A stretch of DNA of 64,000 nucleotides from JANSWY01 sp965267245. GTDB taxonomy: Bacteria > Bacteroidota > Bacteroidia > Cytophagales > Cyclobacteriaceae. The notes under the pieces are model-generated. The model was not told where the DNA came from and did not search any database. It saw only the letters and a list, made by a program, of their open reading frames with translations. This document shows positions 44,591 through 53,726 of the stretch, piece by piece. How positions within the stretch are numbered: the first letter of the stretch is position 1; each line of letters starts with the position of its first letter. The stretch lies in the NCBI GenBank assembly GCA_965267245.1, contig OZ253939.1:2108001-2172000 (forward strand), written 5' to 3'. The translations under genes and the position numbers were made by a program.

Positions 44591-45784
44591 ATGCTTGGTG
44601 GGAAGAAAATACTAATAGGAGTATGCGGCTCAATAGCCGCATACAAAATTGCCAACCTTGTAAGGTTATTTGTGAAGGCAGGATCAGAAGTAAAAGTGAT
44701 CATGACACAAGCCGCCACAGATTTCATTACTCCCCTCACATTGGCAACTCTTTCAAAGAATCCCGTCTTAACTGAATTTACTAAAGGTTCTACCGGTGAA
44801 TGGAACAATCACGTTGACCTGGGTCTCTGGGCAGATTTATATTTGATTGCTCCGGCTAGCGCCAATAGCATTGGCAAAATGGCCAATGGAATGTGTGATA
44901 ACTTACTTCTGGCTACCTATTTATCAGCCAGATGCCCGGTCTACTTTGCTCCCGCTATGGACCTTGACATGTACCAACACCCCTCAGTAAAAGCAAATAT
45001 CAATAAGTTGATATCATTTGGCAACCAGTTGATTGATGCCGAATCAGGAGAACTCGCAAGTGGTCTCTTAGGCCAGGGCAGAATGGCAGAACCTGAAAAC
45101 ATCTTTCAAAATATTCAAGATCATTTTTCCACAAACTCAAGTTTAAATGGAAAAAAGGTATTAATTACATCTGGTCCTACTTATGAACCAATTGATCCAG
45201 TAAGATTCATCGGAAATCACTCCAGTGGAAAAATGGGAAAAGCCCTTGCGGAGGAAATGGCCAGAGAGGGATGTGACGTAACACTGATCAGCGGTCCCAC
45301 TTCTAACGGTATTGCGCCACCAAATTATAAGGTGGAAAAGGTTATCAGTGCTAATGAAATGTATGAAAAAGCCCTGGACATATACAAAAATGTTGATATA
45401 GCCATTTTTGCAGCTGCTGTTGCTGATTATCGGCCCGCTAATGTTTCTGATCAAAAAATCAAAAAAAACAACGAGAGCATGTCAATAGAACTGGTAAAGA
45501 ACAAGGACATAGCCAAAGAGCTTGGAAAACTCAAAAAGAACCAGTTTCATGTAGGTTTTGCACTGGAGACAGAAAATGAAGACATCAATGCGCTCGAAAA
45601 ACTGAACAAAAAGAACTTCGATCTGATTGTGTTAAATTCTCTTAATGACCGGGGAGCTGGTTTTGCCCATGATACAAATCAGGTAACTATTTTTTCAAAG
45701 GATAATAATCCGATAAAATTTGGGTTAAAGTCTAAAACGGAAGTAGCCAAAGACATCGTTAATGAAATTAAGAAAGCTTTATAA
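44591..45784 (+). CDS. coaBC: Bifunctional phosphopantothenoylcysteine decarboxylase/synthetase
   Basis: Two consecutive steps of coenzyme A synthesis in one 397-residue protein. CoaC flavin domain: ILIGVCGSIAAYKIANLVR at the start, LIAPASANSIGKMANGMCDNLLL near 91 and FAPAMDLDMYQHP near 119. CoaB domain from about 190: ITSGPTYEPIDPVRFIGNHS and AIFAAAVADYRP, with the K.KK motif following. The last 23 bases overlap the porD start. Confidence 0.96.
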   Translation: MLGGKKILIGVCGSIAAYKIANLVRLFVKAGSEVKVIMTQAATDFITPLTLATLSKNPVLTEFTKGSTGEWNNHVDLGLWADLYLIAPASANSIGKMANGMCDNLLLATYLSARCPVYFAPAMDLDMYQHPSVKANINKLISFGNQLIDAESGELASGLLGQGRMAEPENIFQNIQDHFSTNSSLNGKKVLITSGPTYEPIDPVRFIGNHSSGKMGKALAEEMAREGCDVTLISGPTSNGIAPPNYKVEKVISANEMYEKALDIYKNVDIAIFAAAVADYRPANVSDQKIKKNNESMSIELVKNKDIAKELGKLKKNQFHVGFALETENEDINALEKLNKKNFDLIVLNSLNDRGAGFAHDTNQVTIFSKDNNPIKFGLKSKTEVAKDIVNEIKKAL

Positions 45785-46673
45785 TTCAATTTTCATCATA
45801 TTCTTTCTCAGTGCTTACCACCATTCACTTGCACAAGAGCTCATATGCCGTGTGGTGGTCAACTCAGACAGAGTCCAAACCACAGAAAAGAGGATCTTTG
45901 AGGACATGGAGGATTCATTCACTGAATTCCTGAATGCCCGAAGTTGGACAGGGGATTCATTCAAGGAAGAAGAGCGAATAAAATGTAATATTATTATCAA
46001 CATTCAGGAGATCCCTACAGTGGGAACTTACAAAGCTACTGTCCAGGTAATTTCTGCACGACCAGTTTTTGGTACAGATTATGAAACAGTAGTATTCAAC
46101 TTTGCAGATCGTGATTGGACTTTCGAGTATGTTGCCGCCCAACCACTAATTTTCAATGAAAACACCTTTAATAATAACATCACATCTTTACTTGGTTACT
46201 ATGCTTATATCATTATTGGATATGACTATGACACATTCGGCAAAAAGAGTGGTGACCCATATTTTCAAAAAGCCTGGCAGGTTGTAAGTAGCGCTCAGCA
46301 ATCTGGTTATCCTGGTTGGGAGCAATTCAATAGCACAAGAAATCGCTACTGGCTAGCTGAAAACCTAATTAGTCCACAACTCTCACCTGTAAGAGAATTG
46401 GCGTATGAGTATCATCGAAATGGAATGGATAAGATGAGTGAAAATCCAGACGAGAGTAAAAAAGTAATTGCTCAATCCCTAAACAGACTTAAAACAGCGA
46501 ATGGTGCAAGACCAAGATCAATAATCACTATGAGCTTCATTGACGCCAAAACAACAGAAATCGTCCAGATGTTTTCAGAGGGAAACCTAAGTACAAGAAG
46601 AAGTGTTTACAACACGCTGATTAATATTGATCCTGGATTAGGGGAAAAGGCAAAACCGATCATCGAGAACTGA
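45762..46673 (+). CDS. porD: T9SS-associated protein PorD (DUF4835)
   Basis: A 303-residue exported protein with signal peptide (1-24) and DUF4835 features: ELICRVVVNSDRVQTTEKRIFEDME at the mature start, FLNARSWTGDSF near 52, YAYIIIGYDYDTFGKKSGDPYF near 147. PorD-family proteins are needed for gliding/type IX secretion in Bacteroidota. The gene starts inside coaBC and ends exactly at the next start codon (one-base overlap). Confidence 0.88.
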   Translation: MKLRKLYNSIFIIFFLSAYHHSLAQELICRVVVNSDRVQTTEKRIFEDMEDSFTEFLNARSWTGDSFKEEERIKCNIIINIQEIPTVGTYKATVQVISARPVFGTDYETVVFNFADRDWTFEYVAAQPLIFNENTFNNNITSLLGYYAYIIIGYDYDTFGKKSGDPYFQKAWQVVSSAQQSGYPGWEQFNSTRNRYWLAENLISPQLSPVRELAYEYHRNGMDKMSENPDESKKVIAQSLNRLKTANGARPRSIITMSFIDAKTTEIVQMFSEGNLSTRRSVYNTLINIDPGLGEKAKPIIEN

Positions 46674-46903
46674 TGAAGAAAAGACAAATTCGGCTGAAAA
46701 GAAAAGAAATACTAAAACACAAGGAAAAACTCACTACTCAATTTTTTTCCATCGTCCTGAGTGATAAAAGAAGCTATTTTTTGAAGGCAGTTAAGGTAGA
46801 TCACATTAATTTTGAAGGTAGGGATATGCGCAACTCAAAGCACATGTTCCCATTTGATTTAATTGATGAAGTGATCCTGGAAGAAGTCGTTACCGATGCT
46901 TAG
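46673..46903 (+). CDS. Small conserved-context protein of unknown function
   Basis: A 76-residue basic protein (KKRQIRLKRKEILKHKEK at the N terminus), then a beta-rich half with FFSIVLSDKRSYFLKAVKVD. No signal peptide or known motif. It is packed between porD (one-base overlap) and recN (8-base overlap), and is in frame with good ATG starts, so it is real. The basic N terminus and beta-strands may bind RNA or a partner protein. Confidence 0.65.
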   Translation: MKKRQIRLKRKEILKHKEKLTTQFFSIVLSDKRSYFLKAVKVDHINFEGRDMRNSKHMFPFDLIDEVILEEVVTDA

Positions 46904-48554
46904 AAACCTGACCATTCAAAACTATGCCCTGATTGAGAAATTGGAAATGTCTCCTTCATCACACCTTAATGTAATTACTGGGGAGACAGGTGCAGGAAAA
47001 TCTATCATGTTAGGTGCTTTGGGACTACTACTTGGAAATAGAGCTGATTCTAAAGCACTGCTAAATGATTCTCAGAAGTGTGTAGTAGAAGGCACTTTTG
47101 ATGTTACTCCGTATAATCTCCAAGCTACATTTGAAGGAATGGATATAGATTATGATGATGAGTGTATTATACGTCGGGAAATTAGCACTAGCGGTAAATC
47201 CAGAAGCTTTATCAATGACACTCCCGCTACCTTAGATGTATTAAAGCAACTCGGCCAAAAACTTGTTGATATTCACTCTCAAAACGAGACACTTAATCTA
47301 GCCGATAACAATTTCCAGCTAGGAGTAATTGACCATTACGCCGATGCAACTTCAACACGAAAACAATACAGAGCGCTTTTCGAGGATTATCAAAGGAAAA
47401 GTTCCGCTCACCAAAAGATGATCGAAGACGCATCTCAACTCAAAAAGGAATTTGATTTTGATTCATTTCAATTAGAAGAGCTTCAAAATGCGAACCTTGA
47501 AAGTTTGGATTTGGAGAAACTAGAATCCGATTTGGAGATTCTGGAAAATGCGGAAGAAATCAAACTTAAATTTAATCAGGGGATTCAGATTTTGGATGAG
47601 AGTGAATTCTCAGTCAATCAAAACCTTGGAACTATCCTTCAAGAATTCAAATCCATCAAGGATTATTCAGAAGAATACAATGAGCTGTATGAACGTCTGA
47701 ATAGTGCATTCATTGAGCTATCAGACATACGAAAAGATATTACAATCCTGGAAGATAAGATCGAAATTGATCCGGAAGAAATCACACTTAAAAGAGGGCA
47801 ATTGGATCTTTTGCAAAGACTGCTTCAAAAACATCAGGTAAGCTCTGTAGAAGAGCTTATCGAACTAAGACAAGACTTGGACTTAAAGGTTAGCAAGGTC
47901 TCAAACCTGGATGAAGCTATTGCGCATGCAAAATCCGCGGTTGAAGATGCATACAGGGAAGTTTTGAAGTCAGGAGAAAAACTTTCTTCCATTAGGATCA
48001 GCAAGTTCAAGGGATTTGAAGATTTACTTGAAGAATTATTATTCTCTGTTGGGATGCCTGAAGCCAAAATAAAAATCGAAAGAAAGGAATCTGAGCCGCA
48101 GATTCATGGAATTGATCAAATTGCAATATTATTTTCTTCCAATAAGGGAATAGCGCCGCAACTCTTAAAAAATGTTGCTTCTGGAGGTGAGTTCTCCCGG
48201 CTAATGTTCTGCATCAAACATATTATGGCAGAGAAATCTGCATTACCTACGATGATTTTCGATGAGATTGATACAGGGGTAAGTGGAGAAATAGCATTAA
48301 AAATGATCCAAATGATGAAACGTATGTCACGAAACCATCAGATTATTTCAATAAGTCATTTACCCCAGTTTGCTGCAGGTGGAGACGCCCATTACTTTGT
48401 TTACAAGGACAACTCCAGTGAACGTTCCATAAGTAAGGTAAAAAAATTATCTAGCGAAGAAAGAATTGAAACAATTGCGAAGATGATCAGTGGTGAAAAA
48501 TTAACTGAATCTGCGATAGAGAGCGCTCGGGAGTTATTGGCTGATAACGTTTAA
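46896..48554 (+). CDS. recN: DNA repair protein RecN
   Basis: SMC-like ATPase for double-strand-break repair, 552 residues. Walker A GETGAGKS near 29; two coiled-coil arms (about 160-250 and 270-360); ABC signature LLKNVASGGEFSRLMFCIKH near 424 and Walker B MIFDEIDTGVSG near 455; HLPQFAAGGDAHYFVYK near 490. It overlaps the 76-residue gene and ends 3 bases before a convergent gene. Confidence 0.95.
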   Translation: MLRNLTIQNYALIEKLEMSPSSHLNVITGETGAGKSIMLGALGLLLGNRADSKALLNDSQKCVVEGTFDVTPYNLQATFEGMDIDYDDECIIRREISTSGKSRSFINDTPATLDVLKQLGQKLVDIHSQNETLNLADNNFQLGVIDHYADATSTRKQYRALFEDYQRKSSAHQKMIEDASQLKKEFDFDSFQLEELQNANLESLDLEKLESDLEILENAEEIKLKFNQGIQILDESEFSVNQNLGTILQEFKSIKDYSEEYNELYERLNSAFIELSDIRKDITILEDKIEIDPEEITLKRGQLDLLQRLLQKHQVSSVEELIELRQDLDLKVSKVSNLDEAIAHAKSAVEDAYREVLKSGEKLSSIRISKFKGFEDLLEELLFSVGMPEAKIKIERKESEPQIHGIDQIAILFSSNKGIAPQLLKNVASGGEFSRLMFCIKHIMAEKSALPTMIFDEIDTGVSGEIALKMIQMMKRMSRNHQIISISHLPQFAAGGDAHYFVYKDNSSERSISKVKKLSSEERIETIAKMISGEKLTESAIESARELLADNV

Positions 48555-48557
48555 TTC

Positions 48558-49532
48558 TTAATTCTCTCCCATATCGAGAGAAAAGGCCTCATCAACAGAA
48601 GCTATATCAATAAGGTTATCGCAGTTACCATCACCGTAATTGATTTTAAATTCAACGGGATGTGAACCAGTAGAGGTGATATTACCATTTTCTTTACCAG
48701 AGACAAATGTAAATACCGAGGATGAATCAGTTTCATTGCAAGAGAATTTGAAGAAGAGTGGATCTTGTACCTGATAAGAAATAAGTTTTCCCGAACTACT
48801 TGAAATTTGAGTCTCTCTACTTTCAATCAAAAATCCAGATTCCTGGATATTCTGTTCACTTCGTGACCTGAAGGATATTCTGTCATCATTGCCAGAATCC
48901 GTAATATTTAGACTGGAAGCGCAATCGAAAGTCATGCTCCAGGTAATCTCATCATTCTCATCAACAGTTAGTTCCCAGCTACCTGTATAAGAGTCGTACC
49001 CACTCATCATCATGTCTGTAGAACCAAAATCAAAGTAAGAGGTATTTGCCGTGAACTCATCTTCCGATGAAAGTACTCCAGTCTCAACCAACTTACCTTT
49101 CATAAATTGACCAAAGACATCACAACCTGATCCAAAATTCAATTCATATCTGTAATTACCATTTGACTGTTGTGAGAAAGATTCTGTAACACAATCTGGC
49201 AATTCACCTATTTCTATAGAATTGTTAGCAAATCGATTTCCATTTTCTATGTCCCCGAAAAGAAATCCTCTAATATGCAAAAATGGACTTTGCTCAATCC
49301 TCCCTCCACCACCGCCTCTGGTTTCTCCTCCAGTGAATCGATACAAAACACCCATTGGGCCTACCAGGCCATTTGCCTTATAACGATCCTGAAAGTTATT
49401 CGCAACTAATAATAAGTTTTCACTTTGCTCTTTAGATAATTTTACGGTGTATTCCAGAAGAGGCTCTTCCTCACGGCAGGATACAAATAGGAATAAGCCA
49501 AGAAAAGCAATATTTAGGATGCGCAAATTCAT
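48558..49532 (-). CDS. Lipoprotein of unknown function at the end of the FecIR/TonB operon
   Basis: A 324-residue lipoprotein (lipobox FVSCR, Cys19). The protein is rich in Gly, Ser and acidic residues, has six Cys in the mature part (for example LPDCVTESF, FGSGCDVFGQ, FDCASSLN, FKFSCNETD and GDGNCDNL), and has many short beta-strands. The VEFKINYGDGNCDN stretch is reminiscent of lipoproteins next to TonB receptors in this phylum. No known fold recognised. It is 37 bases downstream of the receptor gene, so it is probably its surface or periplasmic partner. Confidence 0.7.
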   Translation of the reverse strand: MNLRILNIAFLGLFLFVSCREEEPLLEYTVKLSKEQSENLLLVANNFQDRYKANGLVGPMGVLYRFTGGETRGGGGGRIEQSPFLHIRGFLFGDIENGNRFANNSIEIGELPDCVTESFSQQSNGNYRYELNFGSGCDVFGQFMKGKLVETGVLSSEDEFTANTSYFDFGSTDMMMSGYDSYTGSWELTVDENDEITWSMTFDCASSLNITDSGNDDRISFRSRSEQNIQESGFLIESRETQISSSSGKLISYQVQDPLFFKFSCNETDSSSVFTFVSGKENGNITSTGSHPVEFKINYGDGNCDNLIDIASVDEAFSLDMGEN

Positions 49533-49569
49533 TCAATTACAAAAATGTAAAAAAAAGATGAATTTTCAT

Positions 49570-52194
49570 TTAAAAACGGAGCTTAATAAATACGTTTGGT
49601 GTAAAACCCAATAATTTTAAGTCAATTGGGTATGCAGTGAAGCTATCAATTCTAGCTTCACTTTGATTATAATTATATCTTAACCCGTATCTGATCGACT
49701 TTATATTTTGCCTGTTGTATACATTAAATAAGGTTAGTCCCGTTTCAAGTCTTAACAGACCAAACCCACCTTTGTATTTCACTGAAAAATCGAGCCTGTG
49801 GTATTCGGGGATACGTTTTGCATTAAACTGATCAATATCAAATAGTATTTGACGATCTGCAGAAATTTCACCCGGGGGAGTATATGGCACTCCTGAACCA
49901 TATATGAATATGGAAGATATTTCCCAGTTTCCAAGTTTCAGTACATGAGTCCAATTAAGTTCATGGCGCTGGTCTATAGATGATGGATATGGTTCTCCTT
50001 CGTTAAGAAATTCAAACCTATTGATAGATTTTGACAGTGTATAACTTATCCAGCTACTATAGGATCGGTCCTTATACTTCACAAATACATCTAGACCTTC
50101 AGCAGTATTGCTACCACTTGTCACTAAATCATTGAATTCCAATATGCTTAACCCATTGAATGGGGAGAAAAGAGCAAACTGAGATTCCAGTAATCCCCTT
50201 GTCTTCTTTCGGTAATATTCCGCGTCAATAGTCCAATGATTCCCACCAGCTGAAAACCCAAGCATCAGGTGTTCACTTTTTTGTATTGAGTAAAATTCAT
50301 CATCTGCCAGTACCCAATAAAATTGGTCGCTATTACCAAACGGAGATATAGAAACCCGGTTTATAAATTGATTATGTTTGGACCATGTTGTGTGAATTTT
50401 AAAATTATCACTAACACGATACCCTAGATTCAATCTGGGTTCAATCAACTGTGTTTGAGTCAACTCATAACTATTAAATCTCAATCCGGAATTAAATTCC
50501 CATCCATTTTTCCTAAGTTGATTTTCTGCAAAAACCGATACAACAGAACTCTCCGCATTAAAATCGTCAGAAATTATGTCAAGGTAAGCAATTGAATATT
50601 TCGTTTGGTAGCTGTTTATTTCAATTCCAAAATTCAAAGTATTAAATTGATTGTAATCGTATTCCTGATTCCACTTTACGGTAACATCAGTAATTGAATT
50701 ATCCTTTCTGTAATCGTAATATAACAGTGTGGAATCATTAAGAAATAGTCCTTCCACCTCTGTGATGTCAACTGTTGCATCAAATACTTCACGGCTTTGA
50801 AGTGCACTTTCACCATTGTATTTAGAAAACCCAACCGATACCTCAGAAAAGAAATTTCTTGACCATCCTTTTCTCCAATTTATGGAGGTACCAAAATTTG
50901 ACCAGGTGGCATTATCTTCTATGGTGAAAAATGAAAACCCTGTTTCCTCTGTCTTGAGACCAGTATATCTATCCTGGCTTTGGTAAATATTTAGGTCAAT
51001 TGTTTCATCTACTCTTGGCTTAAACCTTAATTTGGAATAGAAATCGTAGAAGTTAAAGTCAGGATCCACACTAAGTACATTTGTACTGAAATCCGGATAA
51101 CTTGCATTCAGTAAGTCTACTCTCACTTTATCAATAAACGAATTGTATATTTGGTTCTTGACTACATCGTAATATGACCTTCTGAATCCAGTGATGATAG
51201 AAGCATTCTTAAAAATTGGCACCTCCAGGTAAGCGTTAATACTAGTGGAGTTAACCCCCACTCCTCCTTGTACTTTCTCAAAACTACCAGCCTTTGTCTT
51301 TGCATCAATAACAGCTGATGTTCGTCCACCATACTTAGCGCCAAACCCTCCCTTATATAGATCTATATGCTCCACTGTATAGGGGTTGAATGTGCTGAAT
51401 ATCCCAAAAAAATGATCAAGGTGATACAATGTGAAACCATCCAACATAACCAAATTTTGATCCGGGCTGGATCCACGAACAAACAATCCCGCGGATGACT
51501 CATCGGTGGCCTTAATTCCTGGCAACAATTGCAAAGCTTTGAACAAGTCCGTTTCTCCAAGAAAAGGTAACGTATTGACATGGCTTGGGTTTATCGAAAA
51601 ACTACTTACTCTTTTATTTTCTAATCCCTGATCAGCGCTAATGATAAACTCAGGAAGTTCATTGGAATTGTATTGCATAGCAATAGATATATTTTCCAGA
51701 TTTGGAGTAAGCCAAACCTTAGAGCTTTGGAAGCCTAAATAATTAACTGTAATCAACAATGAATCTTTGGGAGATTCAATTCTAAATTCTCCCTGAGGAT
51801 TGGAAACAACTCCTATATTGGCATTTGTAAGGACTGTGGCATACGCCAATGGACTTCCAGTTTCTTTATCAAAAATCCTTCCAGTCAGATAAAGCTTTGG
51901 GTTCCTTATCTCTACAGGAATTATCAAGAAAATTGATTTTGCTTTTTTTATTTCAAACGGAAGCTCATCAAATATGGCATCCACCAATTGGTCACCAGTT
52001 ACGCCGGAAAAAGTGCCATGAATATTAAATTTATCAACCTGAACCGGATCATATGAAAACTTCAATCCATATTCACCTTCCAAAGCAGATAATACAGCGG
52101 TTAAGGATAGTGAATCACAATCGATTTGGTAATTCTTGTCTTGAGAGAATGCACTGGTTGTCAATAAGACACACAAAATAACCAGCCATCGCAT
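49570..52194 (-). CDS. TonB-dependent receptor with STN (FecA-like) and carboxypeptidase-like domains
   Basis: An 874-residue outer-membrane receptor. Signal peptide (1-17); STN domain (about 24-95, AVLSALEGEYGLKFSYD), the signalling domain that talks to FecR proteins; a CarboxypepD_reg-like domain (about 100-190); plug (about 205-300, with GIKATDESSAGLFVRGSSPDQNLVMLDG); and a barrel ending in KLRF. It is translated two bases after fecR. The trio sigma factor, FecR and STN receptor is a cell-surface signalling system; the ligand is unknown and iron is not implied. Confidence 0.92.
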   Translation of the reverse strand: MRWLVILCVLLTTSAFSQDKNYQIDCDSLSLTAVLSALEGEYGLKFSYDPVQVDKFNIHGTFSGVTGDQLVDAIFDELPFEIKKAKSIFLIIPVEIRNPKLYLTGRIFDKETGSPLAYATVLTNANIGVVSNPQGEFRIESPKDSLLITVNYLGFQSSKVWLTPNLENISIAMQYNSNELPEFIISADQGLENKRVSSFSINPSHVNTLPFLGETDLFKALQLLPGIKATDESSAGLFVRGSSPDQNLVMLDGFTLYHLDHFFGIFSTFNPYTVEHIDLYKGGFGAKYGGRTSAVIDAKTKAGSFEKVQGGVGVNSTSINAYLEVPIFKNASIITGFRRSYYDVVKNQIYNSFIDKVRVDLLNASYPDFSTNVLSVDPDFNFYDFYSKLRFKPRVDETIDLNIYQSQDRYTGLKTEETGFSFFTIEDNATWSNFGTSINWRKGWSRNFFSEVSVGFSKYNGESALQSREVFDATVDITEVEGLFLNDSTLLYYDYRKDNSITDVTVKWNQEYDYNQFNTLNFGIEINSYQTKYSIAYLDIISDDFNAESSVVSVFAENQLRKNGWEFNSGLRFNSYELTQTQLIEPRLNLGYRVSDNFKIHTTWSKHNQFINRVSISPFGNSDQFYWVLADDEFYSIQKSEHLMLGFSAGGNHWTIDAEYYRKKTRGLLESQFALFSPFNGLSILEFNDLVTSGSNTAEGLDVFVKYKDRSYSSWISYTLSKSINRFEFLNEGEPYPSSIDQRHELNWTHVLKLGNWEISSIFIYGSGVPYTPPGEISADRQILFDIDQFNAKRIPEYHRLDFSVKYKGGFGLLRLETGLTLFNVYNRQNIKSIRYGLRYNYNQSEARIDSFTAYPIDLKLLGFTPNVFIKLRF

Positions 52195-52196
52195 TT

Positions 52197-53081
52197 TTAC
52201 TTCAATTGGATATTGACAGACTTATTATTACCAATTTTAAACTGAAGACCTAAAGGTTCACAAATCATGGTTAGCGCCTCCTCAAGGTCAATTTTTGAAA
52301 AATACCCGGAGAACCTCTTATCAATTCCTCTGGCCAACTTCACTTCAACATCAAACTGTCTTTCCAGTTCGCTAAATACCTCTTCAACAGGTTGATCATC
52401 AAAGTGGTAAACCCCAGTTTGCCATAAACCAATAGAATTAATGGTAAATAATTGCTCCCGGATTTCACCATTTTCAAGAACAATTCCGTCACCAGGAGAT
52501 AACTGCAACTCAAAAGATTGGCTCTCAATACCTACCTTCACCTTTCCAGTCTTACATGCTACAGCAAATCTATTCCCTCTGGACAAAACGTTAAATGATG
52601 TTCCCAAGACTGTAACTGTTCCATTTGGTGTATGCACAGTAAAAGTTTCTCCCTTGGATACTTCAAAAAATGCCTCTCCATCAAGCGTTATATTTCTGTC
52701 CCAAACTCTGGCAAAAGACACCTGCGATCCAGCATTCAATGTCACCTTTGAGCCATCTTGTAAATTCACAGTTTCAGTTTTACCAAATTGACTGGCAATA
52801 CTAGTTGTATAATCTACATTGTTTACAAAATACGCAAATGCGCCTAATACTAACAGAAATGAGATGGAAGCCGCAATCCAATAATTTCTAAATGATATAG
52901 AAACTGTTTCGTCTTCAGAAATCTCATCCTCTATTGCTTCCCAGATCAATTCCTTCCTACCACTCTCAGGTACGCTCAAATGCGCCGAACGTGCTAGAAA
53001 CGTCTGAACATCATCTACTTCCCCCTGGATCGACGACTCATCTTCATTTAAATACTTATGATATTCTTTTTCTGGTTTCAT
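52197..53081 (-). CDS. FecR-family anti-sigma factor
   Basis: A 294-residue inner-membrane anti-sigma factor. Cytoplasmic acidic N terminus (1-65), one membrane helix at about 68-88, periplasmic FecR domain (about 100-190: FGKTETVNLQDGSKVTLNAGSQVSF, GEAFFEVSKGETFTVHTPNG) and a C-terminal DUF4974 domain (GVYHFDDQPVEEVFSELERQF near 220). It overlaps the sigma-factor stop by one base (TAATG) and is two bases upstream of the receptor gene. Confidence 0.93.
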   Translation of the reverse strand: MKPEKEYHKYLNEDESSIQGEVDDVQTFLARSAHLSVPESGRKELIWEAIEDEISEDETVSISFRNYWIAASISFLLVLGAFAYFVNNVDYTTSIASQFGKTETVNLQDGSKVTLNAGSQVSFARVWDRNITLDGEAFFEVSKGETFTVHTPNGTVTVLGTSFNVLSRGNRFAVACKTGKVKVGIESQSFELQLSPGDGIVLENGEIREQLFTINSIGLWQTGVYHFDDQPVEEVFSELERQFDVEVKLARGIDKRFSGYFSKIDLEEALTMICEPLGLQFKIGNNKSVNIQLK

Positions 53082-53596
53082 TACAGTTTTCTACCCAATT
53101 CTTCTCTTATTATTGCAAGTGCCTTGCTCATCCTCTTTTCGACAGCCTTCACACTCAACGACAACCTTTCAGCTATTTCGTCATACTTCATTTTCTCAAT
53201 CCGGTTCATCAGAAAAACATCTCTACTTCCTTCCGGAATCATATTGATCACGTAATTCAGCTTTTCCTCATACTCCTTTTCTTCTAAAAGGAATTGAGGG
53301 GTTTGTCTTTCATTTGAACCATATCTGGTTGAGTCTGCCTCATGAGCATAAACCACTTTCATATGATTGTAGTGATTTATCATCATGTTGTTGGCAATTG
53401 TGTAAAGTAAACTTTTGACAGTTTCCTTTCTCACAGTCTCCCTCTTTGACCAGAGTTTTACGAAAACATCCTGAACAAGATCCTCGGCAATTTTCATATC
53501 CCTTGTCTTGTAATATATAAAATTGAGAATTGCCTGAAAATGCAATTCATAGATTTCTTTCAAATCCGTTTTCGTAAAATCGTTCTTTTCAGGCAT
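53081..53596 (-). CDS. ECF-type RNA polymerase sigma factor
   Basis: A 171-residue ECF sigma factor of the FecI type. Region 2 (about 12-90): ILNFIYYKTRDMKIAEDLVQ and FVKLWSKRETV; region 4 (about 110-165): LNYVINMIPEGSRDVFLMNR and YDEIAERLSLSVKAVEKRMS. The start is set at the ATG 53596, not at a TTG upstream (53617), because the promoter lies at 53615-53644. It controls, or is controlled with, the FecR and receptor genes behind it. Confidence 0.93.
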   Translation of the reverse strand: MPEKNDFTKTDLKEIYELHFQAILNFIYYKTRDMKIAEDLVQDVFVKLWSKRETVRKETVKSLLYTIANNMMINHYNHMKVVYAHEADSTRYGSNERQTPQFLLEEKEYEEKLNYVINMIPEGSRDVFLMNRIEKMKYDEIAERLSLSVKAVEKRMSKALAIIREELGRKL

Positions 53597-53614
53597 TGGT
53601 GTTTGTTGAGGCAC

Positions 53615-53644
53615 CAAAATTAGTAAAACTCAACATTCCACCAA
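53615..53644 (-). promoter_or_regulatory. Promoter of the sigma/FecR/receptor operon
   Basis: On the minus strand TTG (53644-53642), a 19-base spacer and TAATTTTG (53622-53615). It matches the housekeeping -33/-7 consensus of the phylum, so basal expression does not seem to need the ECF factor itself. Confidence 0.65.
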
Positions 53645-53726
53645 TCAATTTGACTATAATACATGCAGAGAAGTAGAAACCCTCAACGAGAACTCAAGGA
53701 TTTATGAAGATTTTTTCACAAAAAGC

